A stretch of 36,178 bases of DNA from Alphaproteobacteria bacterium (lineage in GTDB: Bacteria; Pseudomonadota; Alphaproteobacteria; Rhizobiales; Xanthobacteraceae). Position 1 is the stretch's first letter. Every line of letters begins with the position of its first letter. The notes below the pieces were generated by a model that was not told where the DNA came from, ran no database searches, and saw only the letters and a program-made list of their open reading frames with translations. Both the position numbers and the translations under genes were made by a program. The stretch covers positions 1 through 36,178 of the forward strand of contig JAPLPD010000128.1 of assembly GCA_026400395.1 (NCBI GenBank), given 5' to 3'. Shown in pieces: positions 25,023 to 36,115 of this stretch.

Positions 25023-27641
25023 ATGTCCGACACCAAGACCCCTGACGGCAAAACGCTGAGCGTCGGAAAATCGACGCTGTCGCTCAAGCCGCGCACCGAA
25101 ACCGGTGTGGTGCGCCAGAGCTTCAGCCATGGCCGCAGCAAGCAAGTGGTCGTCGAGGTCAAGAAGCGCCGCATTCCCGGCGCCGATGGCAAACCCGAGC
25201 CCGTGGCTCCGGCGCCGGTTGCTCCGGTCGTGGTCAAGCCCGCACCCGTGGCGCCCGCCCCCGCTCCGGCCGCCCCGCCGCCGAAGGCATCGGGCGTCGT
25301 TCTGCGGACGCTGACCGAGGAAGAGCGCAGCCGCCGCGCTCACGCTTTGGGCGATGCCCGCCTGCGCGAGGCCGAAGAACGCAAGATCGCCGAGGAAGAG
25401 GCCAAGATTCGCGCCCAGCGCGACGCCATCGAAAAGGTCGAGCGCGACGCCGCCGAAGCCCGCAAGCGCGAGGAAGACGACCGGCGCAAGCACGACGAAG
25501 TCACCAAGAAGAAGGCCGACGAGGTCGCCAAGAAGCGCTTCGGCGAGGCTGAGACTCCGGCCGCGACCGCCGCCACGCCGACCACCGCGACGGCAGCGGC
25601 GGCAAAGGCCACTCCGGGCGGGCGTCCCAAGCTCGAAGCCGAAGAAGAATCCGAAGGTCCGCGCATGGTGCGCCGCGGCCCCGGCGGCGCCTTGCGCCCC
25701 GCCGCGCCGCCGCAGCGCCCGACCCGCGCCGCCAAGACCGCGACCGAACGGCCGCGTGGCCGCCTGACGCTCGTCACCGCCATGACCGCCGACGAAGTGC
25801 GCGAGCGTTCGGAGGCGTCGTTCCGCCGCCGCGTGCAGCGCCGCACCGGGGGAAGCAGCAACGAGCCGAAGGAAAAGCTGGTCCGCGAAGTGACCATCCC
25901 GGAGGCGATCACCATCCAGGAGCTCGCCAACCGCATGGCCGAGCGCGCGGTCGACGTCATCAAGATCATGATGAAGCAAGGGCAGATGGTGACGATCAAC
26001 GACGTGATCGACGCCGACACCGCCCAGCTCATCGCCGAGGAACTCGGACACACCGTCAAGCGCGTCGCCGAAGCCGACGTCGAGGAGGGCGTGTTCGACG
26101 TCGCCGACGATCCGGCGGGGCTGGAGCCGCGCGCTCCAGTCGTGACCGTGATGGGCCACGTCGATCACGGCAAGACTTCGCTGCTCGACGCCATCCGCTC
26201 GACCAACGTGGTCAGCGGCGAGGCCGGCGGTATCACCCAGCATATCGGCGCGTACCAGGTCGACTCGCCGCTCAACGGCAAGATCACCTTCATCGACACG
26301 CCGGGCCACGCCGCGTTCACCGCGATGCGCGCCCGCGGCGCCAAGGTCACCGACATCGTCGTGCTGGTGGTCGCCGCCGATGACGGCGTGATGCCGCAGA
26401 CGATCGAGGCGATCAACCACGCCAAGGCGGCCAAGGTGCCGATGATCGTGGCCATCAACAAGATCGACAAGCCGGACGCCAAGCCGGACCGCGTGCGCAC
26501 CGAACTGCTGCAATACGAGGTTCAGGTCGAATCGCTCGGCGGCGACGTGGTCGACGTCGAACTCTCGGCCACCAAGAAGACCAACATCGACAAGCTGCTC
26601 GAAATGATCGGCCTGCAGGCCGAACTGCTCGACCTCAAGGCCAATCCGTCGCGCGCCGCCGAAGGCACCGTGATCGAAGCCAAGCTCGATCGCGGCCGCG
26701 GCCCGGTCGCCACTGTGCTGGTGCAGCGCGGCACCCTGCATGTGGGCGATCTGATCGTCGCCGGCGCCGAGTGGGGCCGCGTCCGCGCGCTGGTCAACGA
26801 CAAGGGTGAAACCGTTCACGAGGCCGGGCCGTCGGTTCCGGTCGAGGTGCTGGGCTTCGCCGGCACGCCGGAGGCGAGCGATCGCCTCGCGGTGGTCGAG
26901 AGCGAAGCGCGCGCGCGCGAACTGACCGACTATCGTGTCCGCCAGAAGCGCGACAACACGACGGTTCGTAACACCGGCATGCGCGGTTCGCTTGAGCAGA
27001 TGATGTCGCAGCTCAAGACCACGGGCCGCAAGGAATTCCCGCTCATCGTCAAGACCGACGTGCAGGGTTCGCTCGAAGCCATCGTCGGCTCGCTCGACAA
27101 GCTCGGCACCGACGAGGTGGCGGCACGGGTGATCCACTCCGGCGTCGGCGGCATCACCGAGTCCGACGTGACGCTGTCGCACTCGACCGGCGCCGCGATC
27201 ATCGGCTTCAACGTGCGCGCCCACAAGGAAGCGCGCGAGCTGGCCGAGCGCGACCGGGTCGATATCCGCTACTACAACATCATTTACGACCTCGTCGACG
27301 ACGTGAAGAAGGCGATGTCCGGCCTGCTGACGCCGGAGCGCCGCGAAACCATGCTCGGCAACGCCACGATCCTCGAGGTCTTCAACGTGTCGAAGGTCGG
27401 CAAGGTCGCCGGCTGCCGCGTCACCGACGGCAAGGTCGAGCGCGGCGCGGGCGTGCGCCTGATCCGCGACAACGTCGTCGTCCACGAAGGCAAGCTCAGC
27501 CAGCTCAAGCGCTTCAAGGATGACGCGCGCGAGGTGACCGCCGGCCAGGAGTGCGGCATGGCCTTCGAGAACTACCAGGACATGCGGCAAGGCGACGTCA
27601 TCGAGTGCTACCGGGTGGAGACGGTGCAACGCACGCTCTGA
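25023..27641 (+). CDS. infB: Translation initiation factor IF-2
   Basis: IF-2 is the GTPase that brings fMet-tRNA to the 30S subunit and promotes subunit joining. At 872 residues it has a long Ala/Pro/charged N-terminal region (about 1-270, including a coiled-coil stretch rich in [17 protein letters not shown]) and an IF2_N domain (about 285-340). The G domain follows, with G1 GHVDHGKTS (378-386), G3 DTPGHAAF and G4 NKID. Domains II-IV end with [14 protein letters not shown] and IECYRVE. ATG 25023 is the start ([14 protein letters not shown]). In E. coli infB has internal starts; internal ATGs exist here too but cannot be judged. Confidence 0.97.
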   Translation: MSDTKTPDGKTLSVGKSTLSLKPRTETGVVRQSFSHGRSKQVVVEVKKRRIPGADGKPEPVAPAPVAPVVVKPAPVAPAPAPAAPPPKASGVVLRTLTEEERSRRAHALGDARLREAEERKIAEEEAKIRAQRDAIEKVERDAAEARKREEDDRRKHDEVTKKKADEVAKKRFGEAETPAATAATPTTATAAAAKATPGGRPKLEAEEESEGPRMVRRGPGGALRPAAPPQRPTRAAKTATERPRGRLTLVTAMTADEVRERSEASFRRRVQRRTGGSSNEPKEKLVREVTIPEAITIQELANRMAERAVDVIKIMMKQGQMVTINDVIDADTAQLIAEELGHTVKRVAEADVEEGVFDVADDPAGLEPRAPVVTVMGHVDHGKTSLLDAIRSTNVVSGEAGGITQHIGAYQVDSPLNGKITFIDTPGHAAFTAMRARGAKVTDIVVLVVAADDGVMPQTIEAINHAKAAKVPMIVAINKIDKPDAKPDRVRTELLQYEVQVESLGGDVVDVELSATKKTNIDKLLEMIGLQAELLDLKANPSRAAEGTVIEAKLDRGRGPVATVLVQRGTLHVGDLIVAGAEWGRVRALVNDKGETVHEAGPSVPVEVLGFAGTPEASDRLAVVESEARARELTDYRVRQKRDNTTVRNTGMRGSLEQMMSQLKTTGRKEFPLIVKTDVQGSLEAIVGSLDKLGTDEVAARVIHSGVGGITESDVTLSHSTGAAIIGFNVRAHKEARELAERDRVDIRYYNIIYDLVDDVKKAMSGLLTPERRETMLGNATILEVFNVSKVGKVAGCRVTDGKVERGAGVRLIRDNVVVHEGKLSQLKRFKDDAREVTAGQECGMAFENYQDMRQGDVIECYRVETVQRTL

Positions 27642-27683
27642 GTCCGAATCTCAGGCCCGCGAAGCACCCACTGCCCTTTCGAC

Positions 27684-27767
27684 CGTCATGCCCGGCTTTA
27701 GGCCGGGCATCCACGCCTTCTTTCTTGAAGCAAGACGTGGATGGCCGGGACAAGCCCGGCCATGACG
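27684..27767. repeat. Dispersed palindromic repeat, copy 4, inside the rimP-pnp operon
   Basis: CGTCATGCCCGGC...GGCCGGGCATCCACG pairs with CGTGGATGGCCGGG...GCCCGGCCATGACG. The centre is GCCTTCTTTCTTGAAGCAAGA. It occupies the gap between infB and rbfA, 20 bases before the rbfA start, so it would be transcribed as a stable hairpin in the operon mRNA. Confidence 0.9.
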
Positions 27768-27787
27768 AACTCAAAAAATCGAGACAA

Positions 27788-28204
27788 ATGGCCAAACACA
27801 AAGGACATCGCGACAACATGCCCGGCGGTTCGCAACGCCAGTTGCGCGTCGGCGAACTCGTGCGCCACGCCATGTCGGACCTGCTGACGCGCGGCGAGGT
27901 GCATGACCCGGTGCTCGAAGGTCATCTCATCACCGTTCCCGAAGTCCGCATGAGCGCCGACCTGCGGCTGGCGACGATCTACGTGATGCCGCTCGGCGGC
28001 AAGGACATCGACGAGGTGCTGGAGGCGCTGGAGCGCAACAAGCGCTTCCTGCGCGGCGAGATCGCGCGGCACGTTAACCTGAAATTTTCTCCCGACATCC
28101 GGTTCCACGCCGACGAACGATTCGCCGAAGCGGAACGGATCGAGAAATTGCTGAGAACGCCGGCGGTCGCGCGCGACCTCAAGCGCGAGGATGACGGTGA
28201 GTAA
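27788..28204 (+). CDS. rbfA: 30S ribosome-binding factor RbfA
   Basis: RbfA binds the 5' helix of 16S rRNA and is needed for 30S maturation and cold adaptation. The 138-residue protein shows [38 protein letters not shown], and [21 protein letters not shown], the KH-like fold of RbfA, followed by a charged tail. I choose ATG 27788 (MAKHKGHRD), as the N-terminal basic stretch is usual. The gene's last 14 bases overlap the proposed truB start. Confidence 0.94.
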   Translation: MAKHKGHRDNMPGGSQRQLRVGELVRHAMSDLLTRGEVHDPVLEGHLITVPEVRMSADLRLATIYVMPLGGKDIDEVLEALERNKRFLRGEIARHVNLKFSPDIRFHADERFAEAERIEKLLRTPAVARDLKREDDGE

Positions 28205-29348
28205 CGAATCGCGCGCTCCGAACTCTCTTGCCTCCCCCCCTGAGGGGGAGGCCGGCGAACGAAGTGAGCCGGGAGGGGGGTCTCCTTCTCTCGCTCCACA
28301 TTCGCAGCTCACCCCCCTCCCCGACCCTCCCCCTCAAGGGGGGAGGGAGGACTCGCAGCAACCCACGGGAAAAAAAACCAAGCAGCAACAGTTCCGCCGC
28401 GAGAAGCGCGACGTGCACGGCTGGATCGTGCTCGACAAGCCGGTCGGCATGACATCGACGCAAGCCGTCGGCGCCATCAAGCGGCTGTTCTCCTGCAAGC
28501 GCGCGGGCCACGCCGGTACGCTCGATCCGCTCGCCTCCGGCGCGCTGCCGATCGCGCTCGGCGAGGCGACCAAGACCGTTCCGTTCGTCATGGACGGCCG
28601 CAAGACCTACAGCTTCACCGTCCACTGGGGCGAGGAGCGCGACACCGACGACGCCGACGGCCGGGTCACCGCGACCAGCGACATGCGCCCCGACCGCGCC
28701 GCCATCGAGGCCCTGCTGCCGGACTACACCGGCACCATCTCCCAGGTGCCGCCGCAGTACTCAGCAATCAAGGTCGAGGGCGAGCGCGCCTACGACCTCG
28801 CCCGCGATGGCGAGACGGTCGATCTCCAGGCCCGCCCGGTCGACATCCACCGGCTGGAGCTGGTGGGCATGCCGGACGCCGATACCGCCCTGTTCGAGGC
28901 CGAATGCGGCAAGGGCACCTATGTCCGGTCGCTCGCCCGCGACATCGGGCGGGCGCTCGGATGTTTCGGACATATCAAGGCCTTACGGCGCGAGGCGGTC
29001 GGCACTTTCAGCAAAAACGACATGATTTCGCTGGAACAGCTCACCGCCATGTGTCATAGAGCAACCGCCGGTGAGGGTAGCCTCGCCGACGCACTCCTGC
29101 CCGTCGAGACCGCGCTGGACGACATCCCGGCGCTGGCCGTTGCACGGGCAGATGCGGCAAGGCTTCAAAGAGGCCAGGCCGTTTTGTTGCGCGGACGGGA
29201 CGCTCCCATCTTTCGCGGACCGGTTTATGTCACGGTCTCCGGCCAGCTTGTGGCCCTGGCCGAAGTAGACCGCGGCGAAATCGTCCCCAAGCGCGTATTC
29301 AACCTGGCCGGGCTGGTGGGCAGCCGGAGCCTGAAGAAAGGTCGTTAG
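28191..29348 (+). CDS. truB: tRNA pseudouridine(55) synthase TruB, with repeat-derived N-terminal segment
   Basis: TruB makes pseudouridine 55 in the T-loop of tRNAs. The catalytic part begins [21 protein letters not shown] and contains [24 protein letters not shown], where the aspartate of GTLDPLA is the nucleophile. [22 protein letters not shown] and [19 protein letters not shown] follow, then a C-terminal PUA-like domain. The frame has 385 residues from ATG 28191, which overlaps rbfA. Residues about 14-53 ([15 protein letters not shown] and so on) are the translation of a mobile palindromic repeat of exactly 120 bases, in frame. If translation instead began at GTG 28413, the protein would be about 311 residues and would lack the repeat; the conserved basic stretch before DVHGW speaks against that. 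Confidence 0.93.
   Translation: MTVSNESRAPNSLASPPEGEAGERSEPGGGSPSLAPHSQLTPLPDPPPQGGREDSQQPTGKKTKQQQFRREKRDVHGWIVLDKPVGMTSTQAVGAIKRLFSCKRAGHAGTLDPLASGALPIALGEATKTVPFVMDGRKTYSFTVHWGEERDTDDADGRVTATSDMRPDRAAIEALLPDYTGTISQVPPQYSAIKVEGERAYDLARDGETVDLQARPVDIHRLELVGMPDADTALFEAECGKGTYVRSLARDIGRALGCFGHIKALRREAVGTFSKNDMISLEQLTAMCHRATAGEGSLADALLPVETALDDIPALAVARADAARLQRGQAVLLRGRDAPIFRGPVYVTVSGQLVALAEVDRGEIVPKRVFNLAGLVGSRSLKKGR
28231..28350. repeat. CCTCCC...GGGAGG mosaic palindromic repeat, copy 2, within truB 5' coding region
   Basis: The left arm CCTCCCCCCCTGAGGGGGAGG and the right arm CCTCCCCCTCAAGGGGGGAG each fold locally and also pair with each other. The inner GAACGAAGTGAGCCGGGAGG matches the GCGCAGCGAGCGGCCGGGTGG type module of the 4653-4795 copy. 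It is 120 bases long, so it keeps the truB frame open. Confidence 0.85.
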
Positions 29349-29351
29349 CCG

Positions 29352-29621
29352 ATGTCGATTTCTGCTGAGCGTAAAGCTGAAGTCATCAAGACCAATGCCA
29401 CCAAGTCCGGCGACACCGGGTCGCCCGAAGTGCAGGTTGCGATCCTGACCGAACGGATCACCAACCTGACTGAGCATTTCAAGACTCACGTTAAGGACAA
29501 CCACTCGCGGCGCGGGCTGCTCAAGCTCGTGTCCCAGCGTCGCCAGTTGCTCGATTACGTCCGCCGCTCCAACGAGGCGCGGTACCGGACCCTGATCGAG
29601 AAGCTTGGCATCCGCCGCTGA
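29352..29621 (+). CDS. rpsO: 30S ribosomal protein S15
   Basis: The 89-residue S15 binds the central domain of 16S rRNA. It is standard in length and sequence: [60 protein letters not shown]. The start ATG 29352 is three bases after the truB stop, with AAAGG upstream. The rpsO-pnp order is nearly universal in proteobacteria. Confidence 0.98.
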   Translation: MSISAERKAEVIKTNATKSGDTGSPEVQVAILTERITNLTEHFKTHVKDNHSRRGLLKLVSQRRQLLDYVRRSNEARYRTLIEKLGIRR

Positions 29622-29870
29622 CCAATGCCGCGCGGATTTCCCGCGCGTTCGTACGGATTGCTTATTCGGTCCGTAGTTTCGCCGGCAGCGAAAGCGCTGT
29701 CGATTTTGGAATCGTGCGCATAAGGCGCCGGTTCGCCTCAACGGAGGCTCGAAGGTCATGGCAGGATCGCCGGATGCTTTCTCCGCACGCAGCGCCGCTG
29801 CGCGGGTCAGCGTCTCGCCGTCTTGCTCATGGCCGTCGCCCCTTCGCGACAACCATGAGAGAAAAGACCA
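29622..29870 (+). promoter_or_regulatory. rpsO-pnp intergenic leader
   Basis: A 249-base gap carries the 7-bp stem CGCGCGG/CCGCGCG at 29629-29647 with a five-base loop and no T-run, just after rpsO. Further down are GC-rich complementary blocks (GGCGCCGGTTCGCC, GGAGGCTCGAAGG) that could fold ahead of pnp. In other proteobacteria the pnp leader is cleaved by RNase III and autoregulated; a similar role is plausible but not shown. GAGAGAAAAG lies just before the pnp ATG. Confidence 0.45.
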
Positions 29871-32024
<2,154 letters not shown>

Positions 32025-32052
32025 GCCGCCCGCCAGACTGGCGAATGCATCA

Positions 32053-32078
32053 GGGGCGCCTTCGGGCGCCCCTTTTTT
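32053..32078 (+). terminator. Intrinsic terminator of the rimP-pnp operon
   Basis: An 8-bp perfect stem, GGGGCGCC/GGCGCCCC, with a TTCG tetraloop is followed by TTTTTT. Confidence 0.93.
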
Positions 32079-32221
32079 GTTGAAAAATCCAAATTGAATC
32101 ATAGCCTTAGATGAAAGCGCCATTTTGTTATGGCCAGCACATCGGCCGCCGGGGCCGCCGGCTACGTTGGCAGCATGAACAGAGCGCGGACGCTCCGCTC
32201 ACGCGAACAAGGAGACCGGCC

Positions 32222-32341
32222 ATGACCACCAGCACTGCGACTTCGGTCGACCACTTCTTCGCGTCACTCATCGGTTTATGCGCAGACTTCTGCGCTGGCG
32301 CCCGTCAGGGCGGGTACCCCCCGTCCCCCCAACCGTCCTGA
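32222..32341 (+). CDS. Candidate small protein of 39 residues
   Basis: ATG 32222 has a perfect AAGGAG eight bases upstream. The frame encodes 39 residues with a hydrophobic/amphipathic middle (VDHFFASLIGLCADFCAG, two cysteines) and a proline-rich end, closing with TGA at 32339-32341. The stop lies within the right arm of an inverted repeat CCCGTCAGG (32301-32309)/CCTGACGGG (32337-32345), and a strong terminator follows at 32399. I do not recognise the sequence. It may be a small protein or a leader peptide for the Crp-family gene; a chance frame is possible. Most of the 453-base gap between pnp and the regulator is otherwise non-coding. Confidence 0.4.
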   Translation: MTTSTATSVDHFFASLIGLCADFCAGARQGGYPPSPQPS

Positions 32342-32398
32342 CGGGACGCCCCCTATCCACCACCTCCGTTTCGATTCCTTCCTCCGTTTCCAACTTCC

Positions 32399-32435
32399 CC
32401 CGTCCGCTGGCCCTACCACGGACGGGATTTTTTTT
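32399..32435 (+). terminator. Strong intrinsic terminator upstream of the Crp-family gene
   Basis: The perfect 8-bp stem CCCGTCCG/CGGACGGG with a 12-base loop is followed by A and TTTTTTTT (32428-32435). It ends about 40 bases before the regulator start, isolating it from, or attenuating, transcription through the small frame. Confidence 0.88.
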
Positions 32436-32477
32436 GCTAGCGTTATTGTGCCCTTCACCCCGCGCGCGGCGGCGACG

Positions 32478-33164
32478 ATGCCGGCTCCGACAGTTCCACA
32501 CGCCAATCTGTTTTCGGTCTTTCCGGAAGACCTGGCGAAGCGCCTGTTCGGCCAGGCCGCCCAGACCAAGAAGCTCGCCGCCGACGAGGTGCTGTTCCTG
32601 GCCGGCGATCCGGGCGACGGCTGCTACCGCGTCGAGCAGGGCCTGCTGAAGATCAGCATGATCGCGCCGACCGGCGCCGAGCGCATCCTCGCCATCGTCG
32701 GACCGGGCGGCATCGTCGGCGAGCTCTCGACCATCGACGGCCTGCCGCGCTCGGCGTCGGTCTCCGCCGTGCACGATTCCGAATTGACCTTCGTCAGCCG
32801 CGCCGCGTTCCAGACCTTCGCCGGCGCCCACCCGGAGGTGTACCGGCATCTGGTGACGCTGCTCGCCGCGCGGCTGCGCGACACCGACGGCGTGGTGGCG
32901 GCCGGGCGCTTCCTGCCGCTGAAGGGCCGCGTCGCGCGGGCGCTGCTCGATCTGTCCGAGGCGTTCGGCCAGGACGTCGGACAGGGGCGCATCTTGATCC
33001 GCCAGAAGGTCAGCCAGAGCGACGTCGCCGCCATGGCCGGCATCGCGCGAGAGAACGTCAGCCGCATCCTCAACGACTGGATCCGCGACAAGCTGATCAC
33101 GCGGCTGTCGGGGTATTACTGCCCGGAGGACAAGGCCAAGCTGAAGCGCGAGAGCGCGCTGTAG
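32478..33164 (+). CDS. Crp/Fnr-family transcriptional regulator
   Basis: The 228-residue regulator has an N-terminal cyclic-nucleotide-binding barrel (about 10-125). Its phosphate-binding cassette reads GELSTIDGLPRSASV (G81, E82, R91, S92), as in cAMP-binding Crp proteins. A dimer helix follows, then a C-terminal winged helix with KVSQSDVAAMAGIARENVSRIL (about 175-196). There is no Fnr-type cysteine cluster; the only Cys is C49. Effector and targets are unknown. ATG 32478 is my start; GTG 32448 would add ten residues, and neither has a clear Shine-Dalgarno. It may be controlled by the terminator just upstream. Confidence 0.88.
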   Translation: MPAPTVPHANLFSVFPEDLAKRLFGQAAQTKKLAADEVLFLAGDPGDGCYRVEQGLLKISMIAPTGAERILAIVGPGGIVGELSTIDGLPRSASVSAVHDSELTFVSRAAFQTFAGAHPEVYRHLVTLLAARLRDTDGVVAAGRFLPLKGRVARALLDLSEAFGQDVGQGRILIRQKVSQSDVAAMAGIARENVSRILNDWIRDKLITRLSGYYCPEDKAKLKRESAL

Positions 33165-33188
33165 GGCAGGACGATATCGCGCACTCAG

Positions 33189-33264
33189 CGTCACCCCCGG
33201 GCTTGACCCGGGGGTCCATCTTCATCGTAAAAACTGGATTGCCGGGTCAAGCCCGGCAATGACG
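33189..33264. repeat. Dispersed palindromic repeat, copy 5
   Basis: CGTCACCCCCGGGCTTGACC at the left and GGGTCAAGCCCGGCAATGACG at the right, with a short AT-rich centre. It lies between the convergent Crp-family and oxidoreductase genes. Confidence 0.85.
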
Positions 33265-33303
33265 AACTTAAACTCAGTGCCGATCGGATGAGGTCAATGC
33301 GCG

Positions 33304-34932
33304 TTACCCCGCCGATTGCGCAATCGAGCCCAGCGCCTCGCCCGCATCCCACGGCGTCCACCACGGCTTCAGCCCGAGATCGCGCGCGATGATGCCGGCG
33401 CTGATGTAGCCGCCGCCGCCGGAAATCGCGCCGCCCGGATGCGTCGCCGACCCCGCCATGTACAGCCGCTCCACCGGCGTGCGGTAGCCGAAGTGGTTGT
33501 ACATCACCTGCTCGGCGTTGAACGCGCCCATGAAGATGTCGCCGTTGCGCATCTCCGGGAAATGCTGCGTGTACTCCCGCGCCGTGTAGACGTGCTGCGC
33601 GATGATGTTCCTGCGGCTCATGTTGGGCGCGTACTTCGCCCACTTCTCGATTATGCGCTCGGCGAACTCCGCCTTGAAGGTCTCGTAGTCCTTGGTGCCG
33701 ATGTCCGGGTTGAGCGGCATCACATGCCATGCATACGTGGTGTGCTTGCCGGGCGGCGCCTGGGTCGGATCGATCACGCTCAACGGACCCGAGCCGAACT
33801 GCACGATCTGCGGCACACGATTGGTCATCGTGTCCTGATGCGCTGCGAGCAGTTCCTCCATCGTCTCAGCGCCGAGACTCCATTTCAGCGTGTGGCGGAT
33901 GTTCGGATCGAATTTCTCCGCGTGGAAGCGAACCGGCTCGTGCAGCGCCAGATGCAGGCCGAAGATCGTCCACTTGGTGTATTCGAACTTATCGAGTTTC
34001 TGGAGGAACGCCGCCGGAAGCTGCGCGCGGCCGATGTATTTCTCGAAGGTCTGATGCACGTCGAGCGTGCTGGCGACGAACTGCCTGGCGCGCACCGTGC
34101 GCCCGTCCTTCAGGTCGATGCCGGTGGCCTTGCCGCCCTCGATGACGATGCGGTCGAGATCGACTTGCGCGGCGAAGCGCCCGCCCGCCGCGATGAAGGT
34201 CTCGAACAGCGCGCGGGCGAGATTGCCCGAGCCGCCGCGGCAAAGCTGGTAGCCGCTCTGCAAATCGAATGCGCGGATCACCGAACCCATCGGGCTCGTC
34301 TTCGACATGGTGTCCACGAGCCAGGTGCCGAACAGCGAAATCTTGAACAGGAACAGGAGCTGCACGTGCTCGTTCTCGAACAGCTCCTTCACCATGTCGA
34401 ACGGCTGCCGCTTCGTCGCGGCGAGGAAGTCGCGGCCGATGTCGCTTTTGGCCAGCAGCGCCTCGCGCTCGGCCTGCGGCAGCGGATCGGAGAACCGCTC
34501 CGGCAGAAAGATTTTCGCGGTGATCTCCTCGGCCTTGCGGTTCCAGTCGCGAAAGGTCTGCGCGTCCTTCTTGGAGAAGCGCGCCACGTTGGCCAGCGTC
34601 TCTTCGAGGTCGCGGCCGAAGATCAGCGCCGAGCCGTCCAGATGTGGTTGGCCGAATTCATAACGCGGCGTGATGTAGCTGACGCGGTCGCCGAGGTTCA
34701 GGTCCTTGAACCACGGCGTCTCGCTGATGTGGAAGTGATTGATCGAATGCAGGTTGTGGTAGAAGCCCGGCGCGGTCGATTCCTCCGTGACCAGCGCGCC
34801 GCCGTATTGCAGGCGGCGGTCCACCAGCAGGATGTTCAACCCGCATTTCTGCAGATACGAGCCGAGCACCAGGCCATGATGCCCCGCGCCGACGATGATG
34901 CCGTCGTAGTGTTGATCCAGTGCAGCGGCCAT
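33304..34932 (-). CDS. FAD-dependent oxidoreductase, phytoene desaturase/PYROXD2-like
   Basis: The 542-residue flavoprotein starts with a Rossmann dinucleotide fold, YDGIIVGAGHHGLVLGSYL (G15-x-G17-x-x-G20), then GGALVTEESTAPGFYHNL, as in the PYROXD2/carotenoid-isomerase-like amine oxidase group. The middle has GGSGNLARALFETFIAAGG and the FAD-closing C-terminal segment is LYMAGSATHPGGAISGGGG (about 497-515). The substrate is unknown; there are no crt genes around it, so carotenoid synthesis is not supported. The start ATG 34932 (MAAALDQHYD) is chosen because the upstream frame (MPGTRPGMT) is translated repeat. Palindromic repeats flank it on both sides. Confidence 0.85.
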   Translation of the reverse strand: MAAALDQHYDGIIVGAGHHGLVLGSYLQKCGLNILLVDRRLQYGGALVTEESTAPGFYHNLHSINHFHISETPWFKDLNLGDRVSYITPRYEFGQPHLDGSALIFGRDLEETLANVARFSKKDAQTFRDWNRKAEEITAKIFLPERFSDPLPQAEREALLAKSDIGRDFLAATKRQPFDMVKELFENEHVQLLFLFKISLFGTWLVDTMSKTSPMGSVIRAFDLQSGYQLCRGGSGNLARALFETFIAAGGRFAAQVDLDRIVIEGGKATGIDLKDGRTVRARQFVASTLDVHQTFEKYIGRAQLPAAFLQKLDKFEYTKWTIFGLHLALHEPVRFHAEKFDPNIRHTLKWSLGAETMEELLAAHQDTMTNRVPQIVQFGSGPLSVIDPTQAPPGKHTTYAWHVMPLNPDIGTKDYETFKAEFAERIIEKWAKYAPNMSRRNIIAQHVYTAREYTQHFPEMRNGDIFMGAFNAEQVMYNHFGYRTPVERLYMAGSATHPGGAISGGGGYISAGIIARDLGLKPWWTPWDAGEALGSIAQSAG

Positions 34933-34962
34933 CAGACTTGCCTTCGAACACAAACTCTCGAC

Positions 34963-35047
34963 CGTCATGCCCGGCCTTGTGCCGGGCATCCACGTCTTCC
35001 CTTATCTAAGCAAGACGTGGATGGCCGGGACAAGCCCGGCCATGACG
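34963..35047. repeat. Dispersed palindromic repeat, copy 6
   Basis: CGTCATGCCCGGCCTTGTGC + CGGGCATCCACGTCTT pairs with AAGACGTGGATGGCCGGG + CAAGCCCGGCCATGACG. It is one of the best-preserved copies and lies between fabI and the oxidoreductase gene. Confidence 0.92.
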
Positions 35048-35084
35048 AACTCAAAGCTTTGCCTGGCGGAAATTCAGATCAGCA

Positions 35085-35909
35085 CTACTGCGCCGCGTCC
35101 TTGGTCTCATCGACCTCGCTGCGCAGCAAATCCGGCTGCGGCATGGCGATGATGTTGTAGCCGCTGTCGACGAAATGAATTTCGCCGGTGACGCCGCCGG
35201 ACAGATCCGACAGCAGATACAGCCCCGCGCCGCCCAGGTCTTCCAGCGACACGCCACGGCCGAGCGGCGAGTGGCGCTGCTGGAACGCGAACATGTAGCG
35301 CGCGTCGTTGATGCCGGCGCCCGCCAGCGTGCGGATCGGACCCGCCGAGATCGCGTTGACGCGGATCTTCTGGCCGCCGAAATCCACCGCGAGATAGCGC
35401 ACCGACGCTTCAAGCCCGGCCTTGGCGACGCCCATCACGTTGTAGTTCGGCATGGCGCGGTCGCCGCCGTTGTAGGACAGCGTGATCATGCTGCCGCCGT
35501 TCGGCATCATTTCGGCGGCGCGCTTGGCCGCCTCGGTGAACGAGAAGCAGGAGATCACCAGGGTGCGCTGGAAATTCGCCCGCGTGGTGTCAGCGTAGCG
35601 GCCCTTCAGCTCGTTCTTGTCGGAGAAGCCGATGGCGTGGACCAGGAAGTCCATGGTGCCCCATTGCTTCTTCAGCTCGGCGAACACGCCGTCGACCGAC
35701 GCGATATCCTCGACGTCGCAGGGCAGCACGATCTTGCTCTTGACCGAGTCGGCCAAAGGCTTGACCCGGCGGCCGAGCGCCTCGCCCTGGAACGTGAACG
35801 CCAGCTCCGCGCCGTGATCGGAGAGCGCCTTGGCGATGCCCCATGCGATCGAATGATCGTTGGCAACGCCCATCACCAGGCCGCGCTTGCCTTGCATCAG
35901 TTGCGTCAT
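35085..35909 (-). CDS. fabI: Enoyl-[acyl-carrier-protein] reductase (NADH) FabI
   Basis: FabI reduces trans-2-enoyl-ACP in the last step of each fatty-acid elongation cycle; it is the target of triclosan-like inhibitors. The 274-residue SDR-fold protein has GLVMGVANDHSIAWGIAKAL for cofactor binding. The catalytic residues Y146, Y156 and K163 (LSYNGGDRAMPNYNVMGVAK) fall at the same numbers as in E. coli FabI. SAGPIRTLAGAGI follows. The start ATG 35909 has GGAG six bases upstream; the open frame before it is translated repeat. Repeats flank the gene on both sides, so it is probably monocistronic. Confidence 0.96.
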   Translation of the reverse strand: MTQLMQGKRGLVMGVANDHSIAWGIAKALSDHGAELAFTFQGEALGRRVKPLADSVKSKIVLPCDVEDIASVDGVFAELKKQWGTMDFLVHAIGFSDKNELKGRYADTTRANFQRTLVISCFSFTEAAKRAAEMMPNGGSMITLSYNGGDRAMPNYNVMGVAKAGLEASVRYLAVDFGGQKIRVNAISAGPIRTLAGAGINDARYMFAFQQRHSPLGRGVSLEDLGGAGLYLLSDLSGGVTGEIHFVDSGYNIIAMPQPDLLRSEVDETKDAAQ

Positions 35910-35929
35910 GGTGTCTCCGAATTCTCGTT

Positions 35930-36016
35930 CGTCATGGCCGGGCTTGGCCCGGCCATCCACGTCTTCCTTGGCAAGAAAGTAAGGCGTGGATGCCCGGGAC
36001 AAGCCCGGGCATGACG
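35930..36016. repeat. Dispersed palindromic repeat, copy 7
   Basis: CGTCATGGCCGGGCTTGGCC + CATCCACGTCTT pairs with AGGCGTGGATG + CCCGGGACAAGCCCGGGCATGACG. It lies immediately upstream of fabI, between it and the IS end. Confidence 0.92.
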
Positions 36017-36115
36017 TGCTGACAGGTCTTGTTCAAACCGGGATTCTCCAGATGACTCCCGAACTGGCGTGAGTATTGGCGTTTTACGGCCTTGCCACAA
36101 GACCGACGCGAGGTG

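Noticed and set aside
24864-27629. A 921-codon open frame on the minus strand opposite infB
   Set aside because: The sequence is Arg/His/Leu-biased with no recognisable domain and mirrors infB codons; it is a high-GC shadow.
33316-35160. A 614-codon plus-strand frame opposite the FAD oxidoreductase
   Set aside because: The minus-strand protein has clear Rossmann motifs, whereas this frame has none and runs through a palindromic repeat.
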